A DNA stretch of 64,000 nucleotides from Lachnospiraceae bacterium (GTDB lineage: Bacteria; Bacillota; Clostridia; Lachnospirales; Lachnospiraceae), in NCBI GenBank assembly GCA_024681795.1, contig JAILAD010000063.1:19250-83249 (forward strand), read 5' to 3'. The notes beneath the pieces were generated by a model. The model made no database searches. It was not told where the DNA came from and worked only from the letters and a program-made list of their open reading frames with translations. This document shows, piece after piece, positions 26,240-36,800 of the stretch. The position numbers and the translations under genes are program-made. Numbering within the stretch: position 1 is the stretch's first letter; each line of letters starts with the position of its first letter.

Positions 26240-27586
26240 CTAAAAATCTTCCGGCTCATCCTTCTCCCGAATATTGACGATTGCCCCGCTCATCGGCATA
26301 ATCCAGCGGTTCGCCGCATGCATTTCAAATTCCCCGTTAAAGGATGCGCTCTGTGTTAATTTCATGGTTTCGTCAAAGAACGGAATCAGGTCGGCCGTAT
26401 AATTGTCCTCCTGATATTCCACCAGTATTTCCGGGCTGAATGTCGGCTCACTGATGGAGATATAAAGAAAATTATTGTTAAAATCAAACGGAATCTCAAA
26501 GCTAGCCTTGAATTTGATTAAATTCATGCGTTCGGACAGTTTATATTTCACATAGAGTCCCGTCTTTGTAACTTCCGCTTCGTAATAGTCCAGGAATTCC
26601 TCGTTAATCGCAACCTGCAGTTTAAAGAATGCCTTTACCATTCTGTCGATTTTTTCCTGCGGAAGATTTCTGATTATTTCAATATCTTCCGACTGCAATT
26701 TTAAGGATTCGCTGAAGAAAACCTTGTCATCCCTGAGATTTTCATCCAGCGAGCCGTCGTCAAAAGTAAACGCAAGCCAGATTTCATCCGGACCGTCCGA
26801 CTTGATATACTGCTTTGTAAAACTTAAGCGTTCATACAGTCTGCAGTACTTTTCCTCATTATTTTGAAACGGAAGTTTACGAATCGGATGTTTGCTGTTC
26901 CGGAGAGAGGTGATGCTGAGCATATACCGGAAATCTTTCTTTTCGTTGAATTTCCTCTCGAGATACGGCAGAATCATGCTCATAATCATCTCCGCATTTT
27001 CATCCGGCATATAGGACCTCAAAATATTTTTCAGGGTTTCCATTTTGACCGCATCCGGTACGCTTGAAAAGGTAAGCCCCGGATTTCCCGCTTTTTCGTT
27101 TCCGATTTTCAGTGCATTCGTCAGAACTTCCGCCCGCTTTGTCGGCTTCGATTTCAGTTTGATTTTTCTCTTAATATAATCATAATCAAAAGACGAGATC
27201 AGTGCCGGCTCCGCATGAAATTTATCAAGATCCGCAATTTCTTCCGGCATTTCGTAATCCTTCAGCTCCTGATATTCAAAGCCCTGCATGATAAGGGGCA
27301 GAATATTCTTGTCATTTTTTTTCGCACATTTTATTTCTTCGAGGACATTATCGGTTTTTGCACCTGCTTTTTTCTTAAAAATATTCGGCGAAAGGATCAG
27401 AATAAAATCCGTGCAGCTCTCAATTGCCCTCTCGATATTTTTGTCAAACCGTCCGGAATCCATGGCTTCCCTGTCATAAAAAACGGAGTATCCGCGACCG
27501 GTCAGCATAAAATACAATAATCTGGCCATGATTTCCCCACCGTCACGCCGGTAAGAAATAAAAATGTCAAATGTTTCTTTTCCCAT
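26240..27586 (-). CDS. TIR-domain protein with unknown C-terminal domain
   Basis: 448 residues, ATG 27586 with RBS AGGGGG. Residues 5-140 are a TIR domain: FDIFISYRRDGG (strand A and box 1), a YDREAMDSGRF stretch with Glu40 in the place of the catalytic Glu of NAD-cleaving TIRs, and FILILSPN. The remaining 300 residues resemble no family I know and are predicted soluble, mixed alpha/beta. Bacterial TIR proteins act as NADases in immunity or toxicity, but this one lacks an obvious SMODS, STING, Sir2 or Thoeris partner. It starts 11 bases after the stop of a membrane/beta-repeat protein gene, so the two are surely coexpressed. Confidence 0.85.
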   Translation of the reverse strand: MGKETFDIFISYRRDGGEIMARLLYFMLTGRGYSVFYDREAMDSGRFDKNIERAIESCTDFILILSPNIFKKKAGAKTDNVLEEIKCAKKNDKNILPLIMQGFEYQELKDYEMPEEIADLDKFHAEPALISSFDYDYIKRKIKLKSKPTKRAEVLTNALKIGNEKAGNPGLTFSSVPDAVKMETLKNILRSYMPDENAEMIMSMILPYLERKFNEKKDFRYMLSITSLRNSKHPIRKLPFQNNEEKYCRLYERLSFTKQYIKSDGPDEIWLAFTFDDGSLDENLRDDKVFFSESLKLQSEDIEIIRNLPQEKIDRMVKAFFKLQVAINEEFLDYYEAEVTKTGLYVKYKLSERMNLIKFKASFEIPFDFNNNFLYISISEPTFSPEILVEYQEDNYTADLIPFFDETMKLTQSASFNGEFEMHAANRWIMPMSGAIVNIREKDEPEDF

Positions 27587-27597
27587 GGTAAATCCCC

Positions 27598-29022
27598 CTA
27601 ATTTACTATGATTGATCCGCCTCTGGCATCTGCCTTAATGATTCTTTTTCCGCTTCCGCGCTGATATTCAAAGAGCGGAACTTTTTTATATTCCGTATCC
27701 CCGATCTGCATTTTCACCGGTGTTCCGGTCAGATACAGGGAGTAATCCTGAACATGAAATTCGTCCCGGTCCGGCTCAATATATGCAATACCCGTCCCAC
27801 AGCAGATATCTGCTTCTTCCGATACGTTTCCGAAAAAACGAAACCTTCCGGAACTGATATTGGCTTTTAATTTTGCAACGGATACATCATTCAAAGTCAT
27901 GATTCCGGCTCCGATATCCGTAATCAGCCTTTCCGCCGAAATTGAATCCACCGTAATGTTCCCAAGACCATTCTGCATTTTTATTTCATCAAAATCAAGA
28001 CCGGAAAAACTCATGGAACTGCCCTTCGGAAAAAGGACCGTCGCTTCCTCTCCGGAAAGAGGAACTTCACAATTAAAATTACGTCCGGAAAAATAAATGT
28101 CCAGATTATCCACTCTGCACCCGGACGGAACATAAAGAACAATCTGCGGCTCCGCCGAAGCAGAGTAGCGGTGAATATACGGAAAGACATTGACATACAG
28201 GGTATCCCCTTCCAAAAAAACCTGATATTCTCCGCTGTCAAAGCTTTCAAATGCATACTCTCCCGATGCGGACTGACGAATATCCAGTCTTCCGCTCAGA
28301 ACACTCACCTTCATTCTGTGAATCTCATCCGAATTTTCCAGTACGGTATAAGCCACAGTTCCTTTCAATTTCTCGGAAGTTTCGGCAAACGACAATTCGA
28401 GCGAATGCTCCGTGTAATCAAAAGTAAGCAGTTTCAGGTTCTGGATACGGTCGGAAAACGGAAGGACCTCAATGGTATCTTCCATGGCTTCTCTGGTTTC
28501 CTGAAATGCCGTAACGGTCAGATTTCCGATATCGTTGATACCGCCTGCGGCAACTCCGGCAATTGCAACCGCCAGACCAATCACTGCACCTGTAATACCG
28601 ATACGAAGCACCTTAAACACAAGTGCCCGGATATCCTTTGCCATCACACGGGGCGGCCTTTTTCTTATTTTTCCGATAATCCACGGTACTGCATCAAGCA
28701 CAAACCAGAACAAAAACAGTTCCGTAAGAATCCCTGCCGCAACAAGATGAATCCCGCATCCCAAATGAATCAAAGAGGCCCTCGGAAGCGAAAAGACGTG
28801 GGTAATACCGACACCTACCAGAATCAGACCTCCGAAACAGTCCGCTGCTCCTCCGAGCGCAATACCCGCAAAAACAGTGGCAATTCCGGCACCCGACAAA
28901 AAAACAAAACCGGCCGCAAACATCAAAAGCACGCAGAAAAGCACATACCCGCAAATTGCGAGTATGTGCTCGAAAATACTTTTATTCGTGTTTTCGTTTT
29001 TTCCGTTCGATATTTCGCTCAT
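27598..29022 (-). CDS. Membrane protein with C-terminal DUF4097-like beta-repeat domain
   Basis: 474 residues. The first 170 contain four hydrophobic segments (about 18-45, 48-75, 85-110, 140-165) separated by a basic KIRKRPPR stretch. The rest (about 180-474) is a series of short beta strands with repeating GxxDIRQSASGEYAFE/LDIYFSGRNFNCEV patterns, as in the DUF4097 'adhesin-like' domain found behind PspC or anti-sigma modules. That domain would lie outside the membrane. It is placed 19 bases after the GH13 gene (RBS GGGAG) and 11 bases before the TIR gene. Role unknown; pairing with TIR is discussed as a finding. Confidence 0.75.
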   Translation of the reverse strand: MSEISNGKNENTNKSIFEHILAICGYVLFCVLLMFAAGFVFLSGAGIATVFAGIALGGAADCFGGLILVGVGITHVFSLPRASLIHLGCGIHLVAAGILTELFLFWFVLDAVPWIIGKIRKRPPRVMAKDIRALVFKVLRIGITGAVIGLAVAIAGVAAGGINDIGNLTVTAFQETREAMEDTIEVLPFSDRIQNLKLLTFDYTEHSLELSFAETSEKLKGTVAYTVLENSDEIHRMKVSVLSGRLDIRQSASGEYAFESFDSGEYQVFLEGDTLYVNVFPYIHRYSASAEPQIVLYVPSGCRVDNLDIYFSGRNFNCEVPLSGEEATVLFPKGSSMSFSGLDFDEIKMQNGLGNITVDSISAERLITDIGAGIMTLNDVSVAKLKANISSGRFRFFGNVSEEADICCGTGIAYIEPDRDEFHVQDYSLYLTGTPVKMQIGDTEYKKVPLFEYQRGSGKRIIKADARGGSIIVN

Positions 29023-29041
29023 GATCTCCCAAATTTACCGA

Positions 29042-30355
29042 TTATCGTTCACACTTCCAGAATGCGGCGGAATATGCCGGCATCAGACTGCCGCCGCCGA
29101 AATCATGATTTTCTCCGGTAATCAGATCCACCGCCATACCGCAGCCCGCATCAAAGTGTGCCGTGTAATCATTGGAGTCCATATTGATTGCCACAAGGAC
29201 TCTCTCATGCTCACTCTTTCTTTCAAAAATACACTGCTTATTGGTCAGTACCACGCTTCTGAAGTTCCCGTAATTAAGTGCTTCGCTGCTTTCCTTTGCT
29301 TTTGTAAGGGCAGCAATGAAATCGGTTAACTCATTCCATTCGGGCTTTTCAAAGCATGCACGAAGTGCAGGGTCTCCCTGGGACTTGTCTGCCTTTGTGC
29401 CCCACTCGCTTCCGTAGTATACGCAGGGAATTCCGGGCATACCGAATACCATTGCATAAACAAGCGGCAGGCATTTCGGATCCTGAATGATGCTTGCGAT
29501 ACGGCTGACATCATGATTGTCCGCAAAGCTTAACAAATGAGCACCTCTTGCAACCGCCCACGGCTGATCCTCGAAGAGACGAAGCAGGGAATGTACGATT
29601 TCAAACATATTCGCGGAATTGAATGCGGAATGAATTCCTTTGTAGCACTGGTAATTCGTTACGGAATGGATATTCATTTCCTGAAGCATTCTGCCGTACT
29701 CTCCGTGCAGTACTTCTCCGAGCAGGAAGAAGTCCTCCTTCCTGGAATCGCAGAAGCCGCGGAGTCTGTTTAAAAATCCGTAATCCAGACAGTATGCGAC
29801 ATCCAGACGGATTCCGTCGATATCGAATTCGTTTATCCATCCTTCCACTGCATGGAAGATATGCTGAATGACGTCTTCATTATGAAGATTCAGTTTGACC
29901 AGATCGTAATTTCCTTCCCAGCCTTCATACCAGAGACCGTCGTTATAGTTGGAGTTTCCGCCGAAATCAATCCGGTTGAACCATCCCACATACGGAGATC
30001 CCTCGCGGTTTTTCAGCACGTCCTGAAAAGCCCAGAAGCCGCGTCCGACATGATTGAATACACCGTCAAGCACAACCTTGATTCCTGCCTCGTGCAGTGC
30101 CTTGCAAACCTTTGCAAAATCCTCGTTCGTACCGAGACGACAGTCGATTTTTGTATAATCCCTGGTGTTATAGCCGTGTGTATCGGATTCAAAAACCGGC
30201 GAAAAATAAATCGCGTTGATTCCCAGTTTCTGCATGTGAGGAATCCAGTCAAGCACCTTTAAAATACGGTGTTCGGGATTACCGTCGTTTTCAAAGGGTG
30301 CTCCGCAGAATCCCAGTGGATAAATCTGATAAAATACACTTTCATAAGCCCACAT
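29042..30355 (-). CDS. Alpha-amylase family protein (GH13)
   Basis: 437-residue cytosolic enzyme (no signal peptide) with a (beta/alpha)8 barrel. GH13 motifs: VVLDGVFNHVG (region I), GIRLDVAY with nucleophile Asp (II), LLGEVLHGEY with acid/base Glu (III) and FADNHDVSR (IV). The short length and the YQIYPLGFCGAPFEN opening match small bacterial maltodextrin or cyclomaltodextrin hydrolases. It would debranch or shorten internal maltodextrins for GlgP and MalQ. ATG 30355 has RBS CGGAGG. It follows the helicase gene and precedes the TIR pair on the same strand with short gaps. Confidence 0.92.
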   Translation of the reverse strand: MWAYESVFYQIYPLGFCGAPFENDGNPEHRILKVLDWIPHMQKLGINAIYFSPVFESDTHGYNTRDYTKIDCRLGTNEDFAKVCKALHEAGIKVVLDGVFNHVGRGFWAFQDVLKNREGSPYVGWFNRIDFGGNSNYNDGLWYEGWEGNYDLVKLNLHNEDVIQHIFHAVEGWINEFDIDGIRLDVAYCLDYGFLNRLRGFCDSRKEDFFLLGEVLHGEYGRMLQEMNIHSVTNYQCYKGIHSAFNSANMFEIVHSLLRLFEDQPWAVARGAHLLSFADNHDVSRIASIIQDPKCLPLVYAMVFGMPGIPCVYYGSEWGTKADKSQGDPALRACFEKPEWNELTDFIAALTKAKESSEALNYGNFRSVVLTNKQCIFERKSEHERVLVAINMDSNDYTAHFDAGCGMAVDLITGENHDFGGGSLMPAYSAAFWKCER

Positions 30356-30379
30356 TTTTCTTTCCTCCGTTTCGAAAAT

Positions 30380-32923
30380 TTAATCCTGCATATTCCAGAA
30401 TGCCGCAATATGCTTCGATACCGTGTTGAGCGATACCGTTTCTTCAAAGAGCATATGCTCCGGAAACAGGACCGTGTACTCCGGTTTTAAAAATCGTTTC
30501 TCCAGGTACAGGATGATTCCCCTGTCTTTTTCGGTCCGGATTAATCTCCCGGCCGCCTGAAGGATTTTATTCATTCCCGGAATCTGATAGGCATACTCGT
30601 ATCCGCGCCCCGCGTTTTCATCAAAATATTCTCTCATGAGCTCGCGGTCTTTTGTAACAAACGGAATACCGCCGCCTACTACCAGTACACCGATTAAATC
30701 CTCTCCCGTCAGATCGATTCCCTCGGAGAAGATTCCCCCTAATACGCAAAAGCCTACCACACTTCTTGTGACGGACGCAAGTCCTTTATGAATCGGTATG
30801 GCCTTCCCCCGCTTCGAACCCGCTCCCGCAGGGGCAAATCCGGGCAGGCAGAGCTGATCTTCATTTCCGTTTTTTTCGCTTTTGCCTTCCGAATATCTAT
30901 CATTTATACCACTTTTTTTAAATTTTGCAAGAAAATCCTCCCGCTCACGCTCCGACATCCCCTCCGTCTGAAGGATTACGTCAAATACGACGGGTGCATA
31001 TTTTTTATAAAGAATCCGGTGCACCCGTTCCGCAAAATCAAAGGAAGGAAAGAAAATCATGTAATTTCCCTGTTTCGCCTTCACCGTCCGGTAGATATAT
31101 GCGGCGATTTTTTCGTAATTATCATCCGTCCGCTCGTCATAACGGCTTGTAACGTCCATCGCCGTAAGAATCCGTCTGTTCTCCTTCGAAAAAACCGATT
31201 TTGCAAGAATTTCCGGGTCTTCCGAGGTTCCGCCGAGAAGGTCCTTATAATATTCAACCGGAAAAAGCGTTGCCGAAAACATCACCCCTCCGGCGGCACG
31301 TTTATTCACCGAACGTAATATTTTTCCGGGATCCATGCAAAGAAGCTTTACTTCCGTTTTGCCGTCTTCACAAAGCCTTGCATACAGTTTATATTCGTCC
31401 CCGATCAGCTCCCACATGCTCTGAAAATGGCTGACTTCAAAATAGTAATTAAGAATCGCCTTCCATAATTTTCCGCCGCGCTTCCGCTCCGGGGTCTCCA
31501 AAACCTTTTGTACCACGGCTGTAAAACGGTTTAACGCCTTTAACTGCGGTGCAAAGAGGTTAAAATCGGGATAAACGTAACAGCCCTCATCACATTTTCT
31601 CTTTACTTTCAGAAACGAAGCCTCGCACTCGTGAAGTGTTACGGCAATCTGCCGCGCGTAGGAGACCGGAATCGGAAGTCTCCTCGGGTGTTCCAGCTCC
31701 GCCTCCAGAATTGCGGCGAGTGCCCCCATATCCTCCTTGGCAAGAACCGCCGAATACATCTCTCTCGCCCGGTCCACAAGATTATGCGCCTCGTCCGTCA
31801 GAAAGAGATATTTCCCGTTATTTCCTTCCGAAAAAAATCTCCTGAGATACACATGCGGATCATAAACATAGTTGTAATCGCAGATGATCACATCTGCAAA
31901 CAGCGATAAATCAAGACTGAATTCAAACGGACAGACCTTGTGTTTTTTCGCATATTCTTCTATGATTTCCCGGCTCAGTTCCTCTTTGGACGTAATCACC
32001 TCGTAAATGGCATCGTTCACCCTGTCATAATGTCCGCCTGCCCGCTCACATGCAATCGGATTGCAGTCGGGTTCGTCCAGAATACAGATTTTTTCTTTTG
32101 CCGTCAGAACAATACTCTTAATCCTCAGCGCATTTTTTCTGAGAATTGCAAGTGTATCCGCCGCAACCGTACGCGTTATGGTTTTCGCGGTCAGATAAAA
32201 AATCCTCTCGATCCCGCTCTTTCTGATTTCGCGGACGGCCGGATACAGCGTTGTGACGGTTTTTCCGCATCCGGTCGGTGCCTCCATAAAAAGAAAGTTC
32301 CCCGACTCATATGTTTCGGCACATAATCCGACAAGTTTTTCCTGTCCTTCCCGGTACTCAAACGGGAATTTCATCTCCTCAATCGAATCATCGCGGATTT
32401 TTTTCCATTCCACCTCCGCCTTCGCCCACTTGGCATACTCCTGCATGATTTCCATAAACCACGCGATTATTTCTTCCTTCGTTAATGTATTGCGGAATCT
32501 TTTAACCGCCTCTGTTTCAAAATTGCAGTAGGTTACCTGAACCCCGATTTCACTTAAATTTTCTTTGGTCAATACCATATATGCGTAGCACATGGCCTGC
32601 GCAAGATGTTCCCTTTTCGGCTCCTTTATGAAATCCAGTTTTTTGTAGGTTCCCTTTATTTCATCAATCGTAATTCCGCTTTTTTCGACAATGACTCCGT
32701 CCGCACGTCCTTCCACGCAGATTAAAAAATTCTCGTACGGAACCGTAACGCTCATCTTTACTTCCGCGTTGTATCCGGAACCGGCCGCTTTCTGGATTTT
32801 TTTATGAATCCTGCTGCCCGCCTCCATGGCATCGGAAGCTCCGGTACCGCTTAAATTGTCAATATCGCCGGAACGGAGCAGAAACTCCACCAGATGCCGG
32901 ACCGATACGTGAACTTCCGTCAT
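30380..32923 (-). CDS. Cas4-like nuclease fused to XPD/DinG-type DNA helicase
   Basis: 847 residues from ATG 32923, which overlaps the stop of the CPBP gene (ATGA). Residues about 1-200 are a PD-(D/E)XK nuclease: GRADGVIVE (Asp), DEIKGTYKK (Glu-x-Lys) and HLAQAMCYAY (Gln motif). Residues about 220-847 are a superfamily 2 helicase: Walker A EAPTGCGKT, DEAH in FLTDEAHNLVD, and a four-cysteine group (KIC, EPDC, PIAC, KVC) where XPD proteins hold a 4Fe-4S cluster. The C-terminal QAAGRLIRTEKD is motif VI. Predicted 5'-3' helicase with its own nuclease, for repair or DNA degradation. This domain order is known in Firmicutes; its placement downstream of addBA fits a repair role. Confidence 0.88.
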   Translation of the reverse strand: MTEVHVSVRHLVEFLLRSGDIDNLSGTGASDAMEAGSRIHKKIQKAAGSGYNAEVKMSVTVPYENFLICVEGRADGVIVEKSGITIDEIKGTYKKLDFIKEPKREHLAQAMCYAYMVLTKENLSEIGVQVTYCNFETEAVKRFRNTLTKEEIIAWFMEIMQEYAKWAKAEVEWKKIRDDSIEEMKFPFEYREGQEKLVGLCAETYESGNFLFMEAPTGCGKTVTTLYPAVREIRKSGIERIFYLTAKTITRTVAADTLAILRKNALRIKSIVLTAKEKICILDEPDCNPIACERAGGHYDRVNDAIYEVITSKEELSREIIEEYAKKHKVCPFEFSLDLSLFADVIICDYNYVYDPHVYLRRFFSEGNNGKYLFLTDEAHNLVDRAREMYSAVLAKEDMGALAAILEAELEHPRRLPIPVSYARQIAVTLHECEASFLKVKRKCDEGCYVYPDFNLFAPQLKALNRFTAVVQKVLETPERKRGGKLWKAILNYYFEVSHFQSMWELIGDEYKLYARLCEDGKTEVKLLCMDPGKILRSVNKRAAGGVMFSATLFPVEYYKDLLGGTSEDPEILAKSVFSKENRRILTAMDVTSRYDERTDDNYEKIAAYIYRTVKAKQGNYMIFFPSFDFAERVHRILYKKYAPVVFDVILQTEGMSEREREDFLAKFKKSGINDRYSEGKSEKNGNEDQLCLPGFAPAGAGSKRGKAIPIHKGLASVTRSVVGFCVLGGIFSEGIDLTGEDLIGVLVVGGGIPFVTKDRELMREYFDENAGRGYEYAYQIPGMNKILQAAGRLIRTEKDRGIILYLEKRFLKPEYTVLFPEHMLFEETVSLNTVSKHIAAFWNMQD

Positions 32924-33732
32924 TGATTTTTTCCTCTTTTTTTCATAACCGTAAACAAAACAATACCGGCAGCCGTAATAACGCCCATAACAAGCATTCC
33001 GGGAACGGACATTAAAACCGCATAAAATTCCGGAATATTTGCATATAGCGTAACCAGAATATTTGCGCTCATATGGCAGATTGCCGATCCGGCAAGCGAA
33101 TCCGTCAGATGCATCATAAGTGCAAGAAGTACACCCATTAAAAAGGCATAGATTCCCTGCATGACATTCCCGTGATACAGTCCGAAAATCACGGCCGAAA
33201 TCAGAATTGCGGGTATTATGTTCATCCATTTGGAAAGATATTTAAACAAAATCCCCCGGAATGCCACTTCCTCCGCAAAAGGGGCAACAATCCCGTAAGC
33301 GGGTAAGGATACCCAGAGCGGAATCTGAAAGGCATAATCCGAAGAATACACCGCATCCGCGGGAAGAATTTTATCCCATGGAATGATTCCGAATCCCCGG
33401 TTTAAAAAATAAGCCGTGCCGAGTGAAATCATAATTACCGCCAGGGACAAAAGAAGACTTTCCGCAAAAGTTGCCTTTTCTCCCGCCTTAATCCGCGGGC
33501 GCATATTCCTGTGTTCCTTCGGCAGCAGGAAAAAAACGACTCCGCCGCTCACAAGATAGGAAGCAATTCCGAGATAATTTACAATATTGCCATGTAATCC
33601 GAAAAATGTGCTGACCACGGGAAATGCGTAGTAAATACAGGAATACAGCGCAAGCAACCAGATCATTTTCAGGACATCCTGCCAGAAATTCAGTGCTTTA
33701 TTCAGTTTTTCCTTTTCCTTACTATTGTCCAT
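32920..33732 (-). CDS. CPBP family intramembrane metalloprotease
   Basis: About 270 residues with eight hydrophobic segments. The CPBP motifs are EEVAFRG (EExxxR, about residue 165) and FGLYHGN (FxxxH), which bind the active-site metal, with a later HMSAN. The family (Abi/CAAX protease-like) includes bacteriocin-immunity and prenyl-processing proteins. I start it at ATG 33732 (AGG five bases before); an in-frame ATG at 33780 adds 16 residues drawn from a short decaying repeat (AAATACGGA units) and has no clear RBS. The stop overlaps the helicase start, so the two are translationally coupled. Confidence 0.88.
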   Translation of the reverse strand: MDNSKEKEKLNKALNFWQDVLKMIWLLALYSCIYYAFPVVSTFFGLHGNIVNYLGIASYLVSGGVVFFLLPKEHRNMRPRIKAGEKATFAESLLLSLAVIMISLGTAYFLNRGFGIIPWDKILPADAVYSSDYAFQIPLWVSLPAYGIVAPFAEEVAFRGILFKYLSKWMNIIPAILISAVIFGLYHGNVMQGIYAFLMGVLLALMMHLTDSLAGSAICHMSANILVTLYANIPEFYAVLMSVPGMLVMGVITAAGIVLFTVMKKRGKNQ

Positions 33733-33849
33733 AATAACCTGTTGTCCGTATTTCTTTCCGCATTTGTTTCCGTATTTCATTATATCGTAATTCCGGATTA
33801 AATATTACCCGCGAAGCTTTTTCATTTCCGCCGTATCCGGATAAAAGCG

Positions 33850-36800
33850 CTATTTTACTTCAATAAAAGAATTGTGGAAAACGGAATAAATATACATTTC
33901 TTCCACTTTCTTCCCTTCCAGGGCCTCCAGTGCCTCACGGTAATATTCAAGCTGTGTATGATACCTTCTTTTAATCTCTTCCTCTCCGGCATGGTCCGTT
34001 TTGTAGTCGATTAAAACAATTTTTCCTTCCTCTTCAAAATAGGCATCCACAACACCCTGAATCAGAACCTTCTCCTCCTTCGGGAAATTTCCGTTAAGAC
34101 GCGATGCCGGAAGCGAAAATACAAATCTCTGCTCTCTGAAAAGCCTGCCCTCGCTGTCCGCTTTCATCATCCGATAGGCATAATCCGTAAGCAGAAATTC
34201 CGCAATCCATTCCGGATTCAGCAGTTCTTTTTCATCCTTTGAAAGGAAAAGTTTCCCGGCAAAAATCCCGGCCTGACGATTCACGTGCTCAAGCAGTTCT
34301 TTCTCCGCCTCTTCCTCAGCGGTCTCCGAATTATGATACCGCTTAAGGATTTCCGATACATCGGAAAAATCAAGAAGCTCCATCATACGGTGGAATGCAT
34401 TACCGAATGCACTTCCGCTTCTTACCGGTTCCGCATCCCGCATAAAGAGCGGGACATAAGCCTCTTCGGATGCACTTTTCCGGTCGGAAAAAAGATTCGC
34501 CTCCCCTTCCGGTTCCTCCCGAAAAACCGTTGCCGCAATGGCTGCCTTCTTCAGTTCCGATACCGTTGTTTTCGTATATACTTTTGCAAGATCGGTATGC
34601 GGATAGGTAAAAAACGTAACCCGTTCGGATGCCTTTGTCCCCTCCAGCAGATCTTTCAGATTTACTTCCTTTATATCCGAAACCGTACCGGATTCATCAA
34701 GCTCTTCCGGTTTGAAAAAACGAAGACCGAAAAGCTCCGGATTCCGCTTTGCTTCCGGGTAGAGAATATTTAAATAAGTGTTCGCTTTCATAATCTCATG
34801 GAAACGAAACATTCTGTTCTCTCCGTCGTTTTCGGGATTCTCCAGAAGTTTCCCCGTAGCACACCCGACCATAATCAGTTTTTCTTTTGCCCTCGTCATC
34901 GCAACGTAAAGGAGTCTTAAATCTTCTCCCCTCTGCTCGATTTTATTCCGGTAAAGGAGCATGTTTTTTGAAAGCGTCCTGTGTTTTACGCGCTTTTCGG
35001 AATCCACGTAATCCATCCCCATTCCGACACCGGTCTCGATTGCCAGTTCTTTCCGGTCGGCGCTTTTCGTTAAATCTTCTCCCATTCCCAGAAGGAAGCA
35101 GACCGGAAATTCCAGTCCCTTGCTCTTATGCATGGTAAAAATCCTTACCACGTCCGCATTCTCGTCCAGGAGATTCGCTTCTCCGAAATCAATCTCCTTT
35201 TTCTTCATACTTTCGATATACTGTAAAAACGTAAAAATACCGCTGTAACCGGTTGCAGAATAATCCCTTGCCTTTTCGAGCAGAAGATTTAAATTCGCAA
35301 TCCGCACTTCGCCGAGTCGCATGGAACGGAAATGATCGTAAATCTCCTCCTTTTCCGTGATATGAAGGAGGAGTTCATAAACCCCCGTTCTTCCGCTTAA
35401 GCTCCTGTATGCATCAAGCCTGTCCAGAAATTTCGCCGTTTTTTTCCTTAAATCCCGGTCTTCTCCTTCATCCCGATAAGCAACAAGAGCATCATACAAA
35501 AGCTGATGCTTTCTTCCGAACTTGATTTCGGCAAGTTCCGATTCCTTAAAGCCTCCTGCAAATGAATGAAGCACCCCGAGGAGAGGCACGTCCTGCAGCG
35601 GATTGTCAATGATTGAAATCATATTCAGCATAAGCTGCACTTCGGCAGTGGAAAAATATCCTTCCTTCGAAAGAACAACCGTCGGAATCCCCCTGCTTTC
35701 AAACACCGTCTTGATTACATTTGCCCTTTTGGACGTTTTACGAAGAAGAATAACGATATCCGAATATTTTAACGGACGCAGAATCTCCTGTCCCGAAGCA
35801 TCCTTATCCGCTACCTTAAAACCGCTCTCCTTAAGTTCCGAAATCCTCGAAGCTGCGGCATGTGCTTCCCTTGCGATTTTGGATTTTATTTCACTGCCGT
35901 TCCAGGCGTCGTCCTCCAAAACAATCAGTTCGCTTATGTCTGCTCCCTTTTCGTTCTCAGGATAAACCGCACCGGGATTGAGTCTTGCTTTTTCATCATA
36001 ATCTATTTCGCCGACCGCACGAATCATGGAATCCTCAAACACGCGGTTAACCGATTTAAGCACTTCCTCCCTGCTTCGGAAATTTTGGGAAAGATCGATT
36101 CTTAAATCCCTCTCCGGAACGTCCGAAGGTTTTTCTTCCGGCAGCAGGTTTCTGTATTCATCATATTTTTTCCGGAAAATCTCGGGCCTTGCGAGACGGA
36201 ACCGATAAATACTCTGCTTCACGTCTCCGACCATAAACCGGTTTCCGCTTGTTTCGGTGATATTGGCAACCGCATTCAAAAGAGCCTCCTGAATTGCATT
36301 GCTGTCCTGATATTCATCCACCATTACTTCTTCAAAATAATTCCGGTAGGAAAGCGCGGTTTCACTTGCGACATACTCCCCGTCCTCTTTTTCCAGAAGA
36401 ATTTCCAATGCAAAATGTTCCATGTCCGAAAAATCAATGACATTTTTCTTTCTCTTGTTTGCCGCATAGGTATTCATAAGGCTTTCGGAAAGGGTGAGAA
36501 AAGTCAGAAGCACTTTGGAGACTTCATATTCGTCATGTAAAAAAGTCTCATACGGACAGGAATACATGATCTCCCGAATGCTGTCCGTTCTCGAGGAATC
36601 CGTAGTGCTGCCGAATATTCTGTCCTTCCAGGAAGTACGGCGCATTCCGAGTTCCTTTCGAAAGTCCGGATCGACATGCGGCATTTTTCCGCCGGGCATT
36701 TTGTCCGATACCACGGATTTGTAAATTTCACTTCTTTCCTTCATCGTATTAACCGAAAGGAGTTTTTCAACATTTTTCCTGTCGCTTTCAAAAACCGCAA

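Noticed and set aside
31861..32130. Four cysteines in the helicase as a possible zinc finger
   Set aside because: Their position between the Walker A and DEAH motifs matches the Fe-S cluster of XPD-type helicases, which is the better explanation.
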